Source of the DNA: Neocallimastix lanati (nom. inval.)
Taxonomy: Eukaryota > Neocallimastigomycota > Neocallimastigomycetes > Neocallimastigales > Neocallimastigaceae
Length of the DNA: 64,000 nt
Assembly: GCA_016946835.1 (NCBI GenBank)
Contig: JACVTC010000006.1
Span: forward strand, 1,062,501-1,126,500
Direction of reading: 5' to 3'
Position 1 is the stretch's first letter. Every line of letters starts with the position of its first letter. The notes beneath the pieces are model-generated. The model searched no databases, was not told where the DNA came from, and was given only the letters and a program-made list of their open reading frames with translations. The translations under genes were made by a program, and so were the position numbers. This document shows positions 10,931 to 22,910 of the stretch, one piece after another.

Positions 10931-11141
10931 AATAAAGAAATAATGAAATAATATATAAAAATATTTAATTATTACTTATAATAAAACTCAACTTTATTTC
11001 TTTAAATCTAAATAAAAATTATATATATTAAGTTAAAATTAATAATGTAAATTAAATACAATGTATAATTAACTTATTTTATTATATATTATATTTACAT
11101 TGTATTTTTATTGTATCTTAATACTAAAATTAATATTTATT

Positions 11142-11178
<37 letters not shown>

Positions 11179-11450
11179 ACGTATTTAAATATATTTATTA
11201 CCTTTTTTCTTTATTATTAAATTATATATTTAAATACGTTTTTTAGCTTTTATTTATTTATATATTTAATTATTTAATTATATATAGATTTATTTATTTA
11301 TTTATTATTGTATTGAATATTTTAAAAATGTATGGCTTTATTTTAAAAATTATAAACCACATTGTAAAATGCACTACATTCACCACATCCTTTTTTTTAA
11401 ATTTATAAAATATTTCTACATATATAATAAATTAATAAATAAGGAAGAGT
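10931..11450. other. AT-rich spacer with T37-class homopolymer
   Basis: No gene is seen. A T run occupies about 11,141-11,175. Near 11,350-11,392 the phrase ACCACATTGTAAAATGCACT weakly resembles the CCACATTGTAATACATGAAT end sequence of the MULE units at 45,627 and 47,973. Confidence 0.5.
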
Positions 11451-12384
11451 TGCATTTCCCCAGATTGCATTTCGCCAAGTAGCGTATTATTAAAATGTTG
11501 CATTTCCCCAAGTTGCATTTCGACAAATGACTTATTGATATAAGTAAATGAATGAATAAATAAATAAAAATTCAAAATAATTTTTTTAAACTTGTTTTCA
11601 TTATATTTTATAATTAATTATAGATATTTTTTAAAATAAAATAATTATTAATAATATTTAATTATAAAAATAAATTTAATTATAAAGATATATTTTAATA
11701 TTTTGTAAAAAAATAATATTATAACAATACTTTAATTATAAAAATATATTTTTAAAATAATAAAATTTTATCATAAAAATATATTTTAATGTTCTTAAGC
11801 TAACCTAATCTAATAAAGATTAAAAATACTTTAATAATTATTGTATTTATTCATTTATTCTCTTTTTAAAATAATTTTTACTATTAAAAAAATTATTATT
11901 ATATATTTTAATATTTCGTAAAGTAGTAATAAAATAATAATTTATAATATTTAATTATAAAGATATATTTTAATATTTTGTAAAATAGTAATAAAATAAT
12001 TATTTAAAATATTTAATTATAAAAATATATTTAATAATAATATTATTATTTATAATTTAATCGTCATTATTATTAATGACAATCCTTTTATAATTATAGC
12101 AATAGTGTTTATATTATTATTTTTTTTTATTAATTATATTACTATATTGTTTATTTTATTATTATTATTTTTTTTTTATTTATTACTTAACAATTTATTA
12201 TTTATTTAAACAGATATTTGTAAAGCTATTTATATATGAAAAAAAATTTTTTAATATTTAAATATTTACTTCAAAAATATAAATACATCAATATTAAAAA
12301 TATTTAATTTTATTTATTTATTTATTTATTTATTTAATAATTCTCAATTTGGCGAAATGCAACTTGGCGAAATGCCCCACACCC
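11451..12384. mobile_element. short element with inverted GCATTTCGCC repeats (MITE-like)
   Basis: The left end has two tandem motifs, TGCATTTCCCCAGATTGCAT at 11,451 and a second at 11,498-11,529 (GCATTTCCCCAAGTTGCATT). The right end, 12,345-12,384, carries the inverse twice (TTGGCGAAATGCAACTTGGC, then GAAATGCCCC). The interior is AT-only and contains a roughly 65-75 bp subrepeat with TATATTTTAATATTTTGTAA at about 11,690, 11,940 and 11,980. No coding capacity. GCATTTCGAC motifs also mark the MULE-like units at 44,254 and 48,088, so this may be a non-autonomous relative. Exact ends and target-site duplication were not found. Confidence 0.6.
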
Positions 12385-13288
12385 AATAAATAGATAATTA
12401 AATAATATAAATAAATAGATAAATAAATAAATCTAATATATAAAATATGTACTGATTAAATTAATTTTTACATCATTTATTAAGCATAAAAGTTCATTTT
12501 GATAATAATAATAATTTATTATTATTATTTTTTTTAAATTTAAATTTCTTTATCCACACTTAAATTTTATTTTTTTTTTTTTTTATAATTTCATTTTAAT
12601 TTTAATTTTGTTATGTATATTATTATTATATTTTAATATTATTTCTATTATTTCAATTTGAAAAGAGAAGAATGAATTGAATTAAAAAAAGTTGTTATTA
12701 TATACTTTATTTTATATATCATTTATTCCTTTTATACATAAATATAATCGTATTTAATGAACATATTAATTTAGATTTATTAAACATTCAAAAATGGTAA
12801 TTGAAAATTTAATTTTTTTTTTTTTTTTATTTTATTTTTATTTTTTTTTTATATTTATTTTTGTATTTTTTGTATATAAGATAATAATTATAGATAATTT
12901 TTAAAATTCTATAGAGTCAGTATATTTAATTTAATTATGTATTATATTTATCCATAAAGCGTTATTGTAATAATAAAAAAGTGAAAAAAGGGTTAATTTA
13001 TAATAGTATTGATTATCCTACAATGAAAAATTTTATAGAATCATGAAGTATTTAATTAATAAATATTATATATATATATAAATTAAAATAAGTGATACTA
13101 TTACAATAATTTTATATTAATTTATATAAAATTTTAAAGCATAATATTTTGAAATTGAATAAATATTTAATAATATTTCATAATATTTTATGTTGATTAA
13201 AATTTAATATACAATAAATATATATATATATATATATTTTAAATACTATTAACTATATCCTAAAAGATATAATAAATTATATAAAAGG

Positions 13289-13326
<38 letters not shown>

Positions 13327-13339
13327 TTCTTTTCGTATA
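12385..13339. other. AT-rich spacer
   Basis: No gene is seen. It contains T homopolymers at about 12,573 and 12,810, a (TA)n tract near 13,217-13,236 and (ATT)n at 13,288-13,326 next to the copia remnant. Confidence 0.6.
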
Positions 13340-13439
13340 TTAATAGGGTACGAATAATACAAGAACTAACATAGATGATACAATGAGTAAAAAATGGCAA
13401 ACTATTCTGCTAACATCCAAGTTGAACCAGAGAATTTTT

Positions 13440-14950
13440 TAAGAAATATAAGATATAAGAATGAATGGTTTAAAGATTGTAAAACGATGAATTGAAATAC
13501 TATGAGAGATTTAAAAAGTATATGAAACAGTTAATAAGGTTCCCAAGAATACAAATATCATAACACCATGATGGATATTTAAAAATAAACATGATTTTGA
13601 AGGAGATGTCATAAAAAGAAAAGCACGCTTAATCGTGAGAGGTTTTGCACAAAAGTTTGGTGTAGACTATAAAGAGACATTCTCCCCTACCTTGAAACAA
13701 GATTACATTGAGAATAATATCAGCAATTGTAAGTGGAATAACAATTATGACATCCACCAAATGGATGAGAAAGTCTCATACCAAAATGCAAAAGCTAAAG
13801 AGGACATCTACATGGAAGCTCCTCGAAAGAGATAAAAACTACAAAAAAAAATGTTTTCTTGGAAATTAAGAGAAAGCTTTATACGACTTAAAACAAAGTC
13901 AGACGTATATGGAACAACACTTTGAATGATGTACTGAATTGGAATGGGATTTAAAAAGGCTTAGAAGCGAACCATGTTTATATATGCAAAGTTTAATTAA
14001 AAGAAGAGAAATTACTTATATCCTAGCTGTTTATGTTGATGACATGACTTATAAAAGAAACTGAAGAAGAAATCATAAGAACAAGAAAATTTCTGAAAGA
14101 GAAATTCTAGATCACAGATGTAGGTGAAGTCTAATTTTATTATTGGAGTAAAATTTTGAAAAACGCAAAGATGGTTATTGATTACATCAAAAGAAATACA
14201 CTAAAGACATACTGAAAAGGATTCAATATTGAAAAGTATCTACCTTTATCAAATATGATTACTGCAGAAAATGAAGAAATGAAGAAATGAGAAAGAAGAA
14301 ATTTAGTTCAACCAGATATAGAAAAGTAATCGGAAGTTTATTGTATCTGGCTATTGGTAACAAGGCCCGACATATTATTCGCGGTAAGTTTAAAGCATCT
14401 AGAAAATCACAAGATCCCACATATGAAGATTGGTTTTTAATGTTTTAAAAAATTTTCAGATACTTAAAAAAGACAAGCAAAATTACGGAATAAAATTTTA
14501 ATTTTTAATAGTGAAAAGGATTTTGAAGTATACGTTGATGCAAATTTCGGAGATAACTTAGAAACGAGAAAATCAACCACTGGTTATTTTAATGCTAATG
14601 GGTGGGAGGACCAACAAGTTGGCACTCGAAGCTATAGAGATGAGTATCGTATCCACTACAACTGCAGAAAGTGAATACTATGAATTAAATGAATGCCTCT
14701 AATTACTGTTTATGGTATAATAAATGTATTAAAAGAATTGAATATTAATATCAAGCCTATGGTGATATTAATATTGATCAGATAACAAAAGTGACCATAT
14801 ATTAAATTTCAAGAATGAAACAATCAATCCAAAATCAAAGCACATAGATATCAAATACTATCATTATATAAGAGATTTAGTTAGAGAAAACAAAATGAGA
14901 CCTCAAGTGAATAAAATCCCAAGACAACTTAGCAGGCCGTTTTACTAAAT
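13440..14950 (+). pseudogene. copia pol remnant: reverse transcriptase and RNase H
   Basis: In successive broken frames I read the RT start (KRKARLIVRGFAQKFGVDYK then ETFSPTLKQD), NNYDIHQMDEKVSYQNAKAK, the RT catalytic motif AVYVDDM at about 14,027-14,047, the RNase H entry VYVDANFGDNLETRKSTTGY at about 14,530-14,590, a TTTAESEYYEL motif near 14,655-14,685, and KHIDIKYYHYIRDLV near 14,840-14,880. These are the expected copia motifs in the expected order. Frameshifts separate most of them, so no functional polyprotein remains. Confidence 0.85.
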
Positions 14951-15035
14951 AATCTAAATAACACATTGATGACAAAAATTTAGAAATAACATATTGACAA
15001 AGTTTTTAATAGAATATTAAAATTTTAGGGGAGAA

Positions 15036-15361
15036 TGTTAAGAATAATAATTAAAAATTAATATTATTTAGTATAGTAATAAAATTATTTATATAATATG
15101 TACATGTATAATTTGATACATATGTAATAAGGCTTGAATAACTTAGTAATCAAATGTAAAATTTTAAACAAATGTATTTCATGTATTATGAATCATTTTA
15201 TAGCCCTTGTGTTACTCTATATTTGATTTATACTATATAATTACGACACCATCCATTAATAAAATGGATGGTGTCTTTTATTAATAAAATTTATCATTAA
15301 AACTTTATATTAATTAAAATATTAATTAAAGTTATAAACTAAACATACTAATTTTCTAACA
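15036..15361 (+). repeat. copia 3' LTR
   Basis: A 326-base segment starts TGTTA directly after the polypurine tract and ends TAACA, giving the usual TG...CA ends with 5-bp inverted repeats. It contains a perfect 13-bp hairpin at 15,245-15,275. The paired 5' LTR is absent, so ends were set by the TG/CA rule and the tract alone. Confidence 0.75.
15245..15275. other. perfect hairpin inside the LTR
   Basis: GACACCATCCATT, a 5-base AATAA loop, then AATGGATGGTGTC forms an uninterrupted 13-bp stem, GC-richer than its surroundings. In the RNA it could act near the LTR 3' end/polyadenylation site; that role is inferred. Confidence 0.6.
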
Positions 15362-15383
15362 GTTTGTAATAAACTGTATAAAA

Positions 15384-15417
<34 letters not shown>

Positions 15418-16140
15418 ATATTTTTTTTATTAATTATTATTATTATTATTACTATTATTATTACTAATATTATTATTATTAATTATTATTATTAATTATT
15501 ATTATTATAAATACAATCTTTATATTATTATTATTATTATTATTGACTAGCCATACAATAGACACTTTAGGACAATATTAAATTTATATATGATTTATTT
15601 AATTATAATTTGTTTATTCATTTATTTATTATTTATTAATTATTTACACATTTAATATAATGTAATACATTTATTTTATAAAATAGAAATATGAATATTA
15701 AACATAAAAATAAGTGACGTCATAAGTTTTATTATAAATATATGTATATATACATTTATTTAATATATAAATATTATATATTAATTAAAGATTATTTATT
15801 AATTTTATATACTAACAATTATTATAATTATTATATATTACTATTAATTATTATTATTAGTTATTATTATTAATTATTATTATTATTATTATAAATTATT
15901 ATTATTTATTATTTATTGTTAATTATTTAGCATTTAATATTTAATATTTATTATTCAACTAATACTCTTTTTATTATTTATTAATTATTATAAATACAAT
16001 ATTTATACTATTATTATTATAATATAATTTTTTCTTTTTTCTTTTTTTTTTTTTTTTCTTTTTTGCTTTTTTCTTTTTTCCTTTTTATTGTTCTTTTTTT
16101 TTTCTTATTTATTTATTTATTTTTTTCTTTTAATTTTTAT

Positions 16141-17095
16141 TGTTCTTTTTTTTTTTTTTTTCTATACTAAAAAAAAAGAAAAAGTTTTTGTCAATGTTTG
16201 TAACACCTTAATTTTTATTCTAAACTTTAAAATTTATATTATTTATTCATTCATTTATTTATTATTTATTATTCAATTATTTATTTATTTATTATTTATT
16301 ATTTATTATTTATTATTTATTAATAAATACTCTTTTTATTATTTATTATTTATTATTTATAATTTATTATTTATTAATAAATACTCTTTTTATTATTTAT
16401 TATTTATTATTTATTATTTAATTATTTATTATTTATTATTTATTATTTATTATTCAATTATTTATCTATTATTATTTAATTATTTATTATTTATTATTTA
16501 TTATTCAATTATTTATCTATTATTATTTAATTATTTATTATTTATTATTTATTATTTATTATTATTATTTATTATTTATTATTTATTTATTTATTATTTA
16601 TTATTTATTATTTATTATTTATAATTTATTATTTATTAATAAATACTCTTTTTATTATTTATTATTTATTATTTATTATTTAATTATTTATTATTTATTA
16701 TTTATTATTTATTATTCAATTATTTATCTATTATTATTTAATTATTTATTATTTATTATTTATTATTTATTATTTATTAATAAATACTCTTTTTATTATT
16801 TATTATTTATTATTTATTATTTATTAATAAATACTCTTTTTATTATTTATTATTTATTATTCAATTATTTATTATTTAATTATTATTTTTTATTTAATAT
16901 TGTTTTATGGAATAATTAACAATGTCCATAATAATATATAATAATTTTTAGAAATGTTACATATTATACATTTTCTATTTTTTTTTATTTTTTTTTTATA
17001 AAAATTAAGGTGTCACAAACATTTGATGATTGATAAAAACTTTTTCTTTTTCTTTTTAGTATAGAAAAAAAAAATAATAAAAAAAAAAGAACAAT
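16141..17095. mobile_element. inverted-repeat (foldback) element, copy 1
   Basis: The left arm (16,141-16,225) contains TTGTTC, TCTATACTAAAA, GTTTTTGTCAATGTTTGTAA and CACCTTAATTTTTAT. The right arm (17,000-17,095) is its inverse, with ATAAAAATTAAGGTGTCACA, TTTAGTATAGAAA and GAACAA. The interior is filled by TTTATTA repeats with AATAAATACTCTTTTTATT motifs, as if a foldback element had been expanded by satellite growth. There is no coding content. Confidence 0.65.
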
Positions 17096-18121
17096 ACAAG
17101 GAAAAAAAAGAAAAAAAAAAATTTAAAAAAAATTAAAAAAAAGAAAAAAGAAATAGAAAAAAGGAAAAAACAATCAAAAAAAGTAAAAATGAAAAATGAA
17201 TAATAAAATAATAATGAAACAGATAACATAAAATAATAAAAAAAAAAAAAAGTATAAATAGAACATTATTTTCTCATTCGTTTTTTAATTCTTCAGTTAA
17301 TTTTCTTTTTTTTTTTAAAAGAAAAAAAAACTCTTCAATAAATAAAAAAATTATTTATTGAAATAAAATAAAAAAAAAAAGAAATTTGACTCTATTTAGA
17401 CCAAAAGGAAAACAATAAATCAAATAAAATAAAAATAAAAAATGAAAGTTCAATTTTGCTCTAGATATATATTAAAAAATAAAAATAAAAATGGAATTCA
17501 AATCTTTGATTTTTTTTTTTTATTGGGGATAATTGAATAATATAAGACAGAAAAAAAAAAAAAAAAAAAAAAAAAGAAGAAGAAGAAGAAGAAGAAGGAA
17601 AAAATTATTTTCTTATTCGAATGCTTTTATGGGAATGACAGAAAAAATTTTTGGAATGTATTATCGTTGGTTTATAATATGCTCTACTGATTTTCGTATC
17701 TTTTAAGAAGTTGTTTGTTCCCGTTTTTTTTTTTTTTTTCGAATACTATTCATTTTGAAGAAAAAAAAAAAGAGAAGAGTTCACTAATAAAAAAGCAAAA
17801 AAACAAAAAACAAAAAACAAAAATAAAAAATAAAAATAATCTTATTCCTTTCTAGAAATAATAATATAAAACAAAAAATAAAACTAAAAAAAATAAAACA
17901 AAGAAAAAAAAATAAAAACTTTAAATCTATCTATTAACAAAATACAAAAATAAAAATATTATGTAATTATTAACTATGGTAAACAAAAAACAAACAAATA
18001 AATAAATAAATAAATAAAAAATGAAATGAAATGAAATTAAAGCAAAAATAATTATAAAAACAAAAAAAAAACAAAAAAGTTTATTAAAAATTATTTTATT
18101 AAATTTGAGTGTATTTTATAT

Positions 18122-18153
18122 ATGGTGCAAAATATTGTGTTAAATATATATAC

Positions 18154-18192
<39 letters not shown>

Positions 18193-18570
18193 GAGTGTAT
18201 TTTTAAAAGCTTTAATTGTGTGTATTATTTTTATTATTTAATCTCTTTCTATATAAAATAATGGGAAAAGTATCTAGAATTAAATAAAATAAATACAGTG
18301 CAAAATATTGTGTTAAATATATATATTTATATTTCTGTATATAAAATTTTAATGGGATGTATTATTTATTATTTAATCTCTCTCTAAGTAAAATAAAGGG
18401 AAAAGTATCTAGAATCAAATAAAATAAATATGGTGCAAAATGTTATGTTAAATTTATATATATATATATATAAGCATATGAATAATTTTTGTATTTTTAA
18501 AAATTTTATAGAATGTATTATTTATTATTTTTTATTATTTAATCTCTCTCTAAATGAAATGTTTAAGAGC
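18122..18570 (+). repeat. ~130-175 bp minisatellite, three units
   Basis: Units begin near 18,122, 18,297 and 18,428 with GGTGCAAAATATTGTGTTAA or a variant, followed by (TA)n, TGTATTATT, AATCTCTCTC and, in the first two, GGGAAAAGTATCTAGAAT. The duplicated segment at 21,922-22,240 has only two units, so the copy number differs between duplicates. Confidence 0.7.
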
Positions 18571-18614
18571 CAAATCATTTCTGGTGATTATTCTAAAAAA
18601 AAAACAAAACAAAA

Positions 18615-18645
<31 letters not shown>

Positions 18646-18646
<1 letters not shown>

Positions 18647-18960
18647 ACCATTCTTGGTGTGATTTGCGTCTTCTCTCTATCGACAGAAATTATGCCCCCA
18701 CGGGGCTAGTAGTCGACAAAGGATTGCTCTGCCGACAGTAGACAGTAATCTAAGCGCAAACTAAATCAAAGGAGGGTTAACGTTGAAAGAATGCAAGTTA
18801 AGATACGGTTAAGATACGGCTAGCAGGGTTGGGACCAAAGCCTCTGAAGGAGTGAAGATGAAGACCATAATTTCTTTCCTATCATCAATTTAAACCTTAA
18901 TGCTTAAGGAAGTGAGATTTCGTTGCATTGGAACTATTTTCTTGAATTTTATTTATATAC
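18646..18960 (+). mobile_element. GC-richer island, possibly a decayed LINE 3' tail
   Basis: After a long A tract the base composition jumps to roughly balanced, then falls back. No intact frame is present. CCATTCTTGGTG at 18,650 and GGCTAGCAGGG at about 18,819 resemble CCATTCTTGGTGG at 4,200 and GGCCAGCAGGG at 4,341 in the LINE tail, with similar spacing. I therefore suspect a diverged LINE tail, but a retroposed unknown RNA is also possible. It is absent from the second duplication unit. Confidence 0.4.
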
Positions 18961-19189
18961 TCATTTATTTGGAATATTATCTACTTTTTATTTCCACCCT
19001 ACTATTTTAAATATTATTATGTTCAAATTGGACAAATAATATTTATATTTTTTTTTTTTATTATTAATTATATGTATTTTTTTTTTTAAAATAATATTTA
19101 TTTAATTAAGAAATGAATAAACAAATAAAGTTAAAAGTTTGCAATATCTGAGACTGTAAAAAATGTATATATATATATATATATTATTT
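18961..19189. other. AT-rich spacer between duplication units
   Basis: No gene is seen; T homopolymers and an (AT)n tract at about 19,166-19,184. Confidence 0.5.
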
Positions 19190-20036
19190 TTTTTATTATT
19201 TTTTATTATTATTTCTAATTATTATTATTATAACTATTAATTTTTATTATTTATTATTATTTATTATTATTATTGATTATTATTTATTATTACCATAAAT
19301 ACAATCTTTATATTGTTATTATTTAGTATTATTATTTAGTATTATAATTATTATTATTATTGACTAGCTATAGTTGACAATTGACACTTCAGGACGATAC
19401 TAAATTTATATATGATTTATTTAATTATCATTTATTTATTCATTTATTAATTATTTATTAATTATTTATTAATTATTTATTTATTTGAAGAAAAACTTAA
19501 ACGTTTAATATATTTGTAATTCATAATAAACTATTTAATTAATTTTTATTTTTAAGAATAACTATTTAATATAAAAGTATAAAATAAAATATAAAATATT
19601 AAAATAAAATAATAATAAAAATATAAATTTATTATAATTAATAAAATATAAAATATTAATATAAAATAATAATTATTAAAATAATTAAAAATATAATAAA
19701 ATAAATATCAATATAAAAACAATAAAAATAATAAAAAGAAATTTATAAATTATTTCATCTTAACCTAACATAAAATTTATGTTATAAATTTTATATTTAC
19801 ATTAATTTTTATGCTCTTGCATAATTTTATGTCTTTACATAATTTTAATTTTATCACGTTATTTTCGATCACGTTTTATTTATGTCACGAATTTGCAATT
19901 GATTAATTAATTTAATTTTTATGTAATGATTAACAAAATAATTTATTAATAATTAAAGTTTTTATTTGTTTTTTTTATATCAAAGGAAAAAGCATGTTTT
20001 TGTCAATCATCAAATGTTTGTAACACCTTAATTTTT

Positions 20037-20071
<35 letters not shown>

Positions 20072-20307
20072 TTTCATAAACTTTAAAATTTATATTATTT
20101 TAATTATTTAATTATTTAATTATTTATTAATAATTATTTATTTATTATTTATTATATAATATTTATTATTCATTATTCCATTGTTTATTATTTTAATAAT
20201 TATTTGTTTTTTTTTTATTTAATAATTAAAGTAATTTCATTATTGTTTTATGGAACAATTAACAATGCCTTTATTAAAATATATTAGAAATGTTAACATG
20301 TTCTATT

Positions 20308-20352
<45 letters not shown>

Positions 20353-22330
20353 GAATATAATGAGGAAAAAAAGGAAAAAAAGGAAATAAAGGAAAAAAGA
20401 AAAAAAAAAAAAAAGGAATAACAACTAGAATAAAATAAATATGATATTACATGATATTATTTATTAATTATTATTTATTTATTTATTATTTATTATTCAA
20501 TTATTTATTAATTATTCAGTTATTTATTATTTATTATTTATTATTTATTAATAAATACTCTTTTTTATTATTTATTGTTCAATTATTTATTATTTATTAG
20601 TTATTATATATTATTTATTATTTTTTATTTAATAATAAATAATTTAATATTGTTTTGTGGAATAATTAACAATGTCCATAATAATTTTTAGAAATGTTAC
20701 ATATACATTTTCTATTTCTTTTTTTTTTTTTTTTTTAATAAAAATTAAGGTATCACAAACATTGATGATGACAAAAACTTTTTCTTTTTCTTTTTGGTGT
20801 AGAAAAAAAAAAAAAAAAAAAAAAAAGAACAATACAAGGAAAAAAAAGAAAAGAAAATTAAAAAAAAAAAAGAAAAAAAAGAAAAAAGAAATAGAAAAAA
20901 GAAAGAACAATCAAAAAGAGTAAAAATGAATAATAAAATAATAATGAAACAGATAACATAAAATAATAAAAAAAAAATAAAAAATAAAAAAAAAATAAAA
21001 AATAAAAAATAATAAAAAAGTATAAATAAAACATTATTTTCTCATTCGTTTTTTAATTCTTCAGTTAATTTTTTTTAAAAATAACTCTTCAATAAATAAA
21101 AAATTATTTATTGAAATAAAATAAAAAAAGAAATTGACTCTATTTAGACCAAAAGGAAAACAATAAATCAAATAAAACAAAAAAAAATAAAAAATAAAAG
21201 TTCAATTTTGCTCTAGATATATATTTAAAAATAAAAATAAAAATGGAATTCAAATCTTTGATTTTTTTTTTTATTGGGGATAATTGAATAATATACGACA
21301 GAAAAAAAAAAAAAAAAAAAAAAGAAGAAGAAGAAGAAGAAGGACAAAATTATTTTTCTTATTCGAATGCTTTTTATGGGAATGATAGAAAAAAAAATTT
21401 TTGGAATGTATTATCGTTGGTTTAATAATATGCTCTTACTGATTTCTGTATCTTTTTAAGAAGAAGTTGTTTGTTTCTGAATTTTTTTTTTTTTTTTTTT
21501 TTAGAAAACTATTCATTTTGAAGAAAAAAAAAAAAAAAAAAGAGAAGAGAAGAGTTCACTAATAAAAAAAGCAAAAAGCAAAAAGCAAAAAATAATAAAA
21601 TAAAAATAAAAATAATCTTATTCCTTTCTAGAAATAATAATATAAAACTAAAAAATAAAACTAAAAAAAATAAAACAAAGAAATAAAAAATAAAAACTTT
21701 ATATCTATATCTATATCTATTATCAAAATAAAAAAAAAAAAAAAAAAAAAATATTATCTAATTATTAACTATGGTAAAATAAAAAACAAACAAACAAATA
21801 AATAAATAAATAAAAAAATGAAATGAAAATAAAATTAAAGCAAAAATAATTATAAAAACAAGAAACAAAGAAAAAAAATGTTTATTAAAAATTATTTTAT
21901 TAAATTTGAGTGTATTTTATATATGGTGCAAAGTATTGTGTTAAATATATATATAGATATATTTATATATTTATATATATATGAATAATTTGAGTGTATA
22001 TTTTTAAAAAGTTTTAATTGGGGGGGGGTTGTATTATTTTTTTATTATTTAATCTCTCTTTCTATATAAAATAGTGGAAGGAAAAGTATCTAGAATTAAA
22101 TAAAATAAATATGGTGTAAAATATTGTATTAAATAAATATAGATATAGATATAGATATAGATATAGATATAGATATAGATATAGATATATAGATAGATAT
22201 ATGAGTAATTTGTGTATATTTTTGAAAAATTTTATTGGGTGTACGATGAATGTTGGTGATGAAGCTGACCCCGATAATCTATTTGAATATGACATGATTT
22301 CTCGATGATTGTTACTTTACCCTAACAACA
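19190..22330. repeat. non-coding segmental duplication, unit 2
   Basis: Direct copy of 15,410-18,620 with indels concentrated in homopolymers and simple repeats. Its 3' end carries an (ATAGAT)n tract at about 22,137-22,195 and a short non-repetitive end (22,236-22,310) that unit 1 lacks. That end contains an 18-codon frame starting MNVGDEADPDNLFEYDM, too short to call a gene. Confidence 0.8.
19990..20835. mobile_element. inverted-repeat (foldback) element, copy 2
   Basis: Arms matching copy 1: left near 19,990-20,040 (TTGTCAATCATCAAATGTTT and CACCTTAATTTTTTATT), right near 20,737-20,835 (AAAATTAAGGTATCACAAAC and GAACAATACAAG). The interior has fewer TTTATTA repeats than copy 1. Confidence 0.6.
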
Positions 22331-22708
22331 ACACTATCTATTTATCTATAAGCAAAATATAAAAAATATAATATTATATGGTATTTGTTATTTTTGTTAT
22401 TTTTGTTATTTTTGTAGAAAAAAAAAAAAAAAAAAAAAAAAATATTATTATTATTATTATTATAAATCATATAATTTCCCCTTATTAGATCTTTTTGTAA
22501 TATACACTTTAAAATAAAAAAAAAAAAAAAATTATTAAAAACAATATAAAACATTTATATATATATATATATAAATTTTTTTTATTATTATTTATTGTTT
22601 ATTATAAATATTTATCTATTTATCTATCTATTTATTTATTTATTTATTTATTTATAATTAATGATGATTATTATAATTCTTAATTATAGATAGTTTTGAC
22701 GATAATTC

Positions 22709-22740
<32 letters not shown>

Positions 22741-22910
22741 ATTTTTTTATTTACAAATTATTATTATTGATTTAAATATTAAAAGTTTTTTTTTTTTTTT
22801 TATTTTTTTATTTTTTTATTTTTTATTATTATCATTATTTTTTTATTCTTTATTGTCATCATTATTTTTTTATTTTTTTTTTTATTATCATTATCATTAT
22901 TTCATTATTA
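22331..22910. other. AT-rich 3' flank of the first ABC transporter gene
   Basis: No gene is seen. There are (TTTTTGTTA) repeats near 22,384-22,417, A24 and T-rich tracts, a (TTTA/TCTA)n tract at 22,612-22,655 and (TA)n tracts near 22,710-22,740. It would hold the 3' UTR of the minus-strand gene. Confidence 0.6.

Larger units (their letters stand above)
13340..15361 (+). mobile_element. Ty1/copia LTR retrotransposon, 5'-truncated, one LTR
   Basis: Only the 3' half of pol plus the 3' LTR is present. Reverse transcriptase and RNase H pieces run from about 13,440 to 14,950. A purine-rich AGGGGAGAA immediately before TGTTA at 15,036 is a good polypurine tract. No 5' LTR, gag or integrase is seen. 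The pol frame has many shifts and stops. A different copia copy, with integrase and RNase H parts, lies at 49,990-54,125. Confidence 0.9.
15410..18620. repeat. non-coding segmental duplication, unit 1
   Basis: The segment recurs in direct orientation at 19,190-22,330 with an offset of about 3.75-3.82 kb. Shared landmarks include TTATTGACTAG at 15,540 and 19,360, GGAATAATTAACAATGTCCA at 16,909 and 20,657, a (GAA)n tract at 17,575 and 21,323, and TATGGTGCAAA at 18,121 and 21,922. It holds an inverted-repeat element and simple repeats. Open frames such as Ile/Tyr/Leu repeats at 16,088-16,624 are translated TTTATTA repeat, not genes. Confidence 0.85.

Noticed and set aside
16088-16624. 178-codon Ile/Tyr/Leu-rich open frame
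   Set aside because: It is a translation of TTTATTA simple repeats; periodic peptide, no start context, and the equivalent duplicated segment does not keep it.
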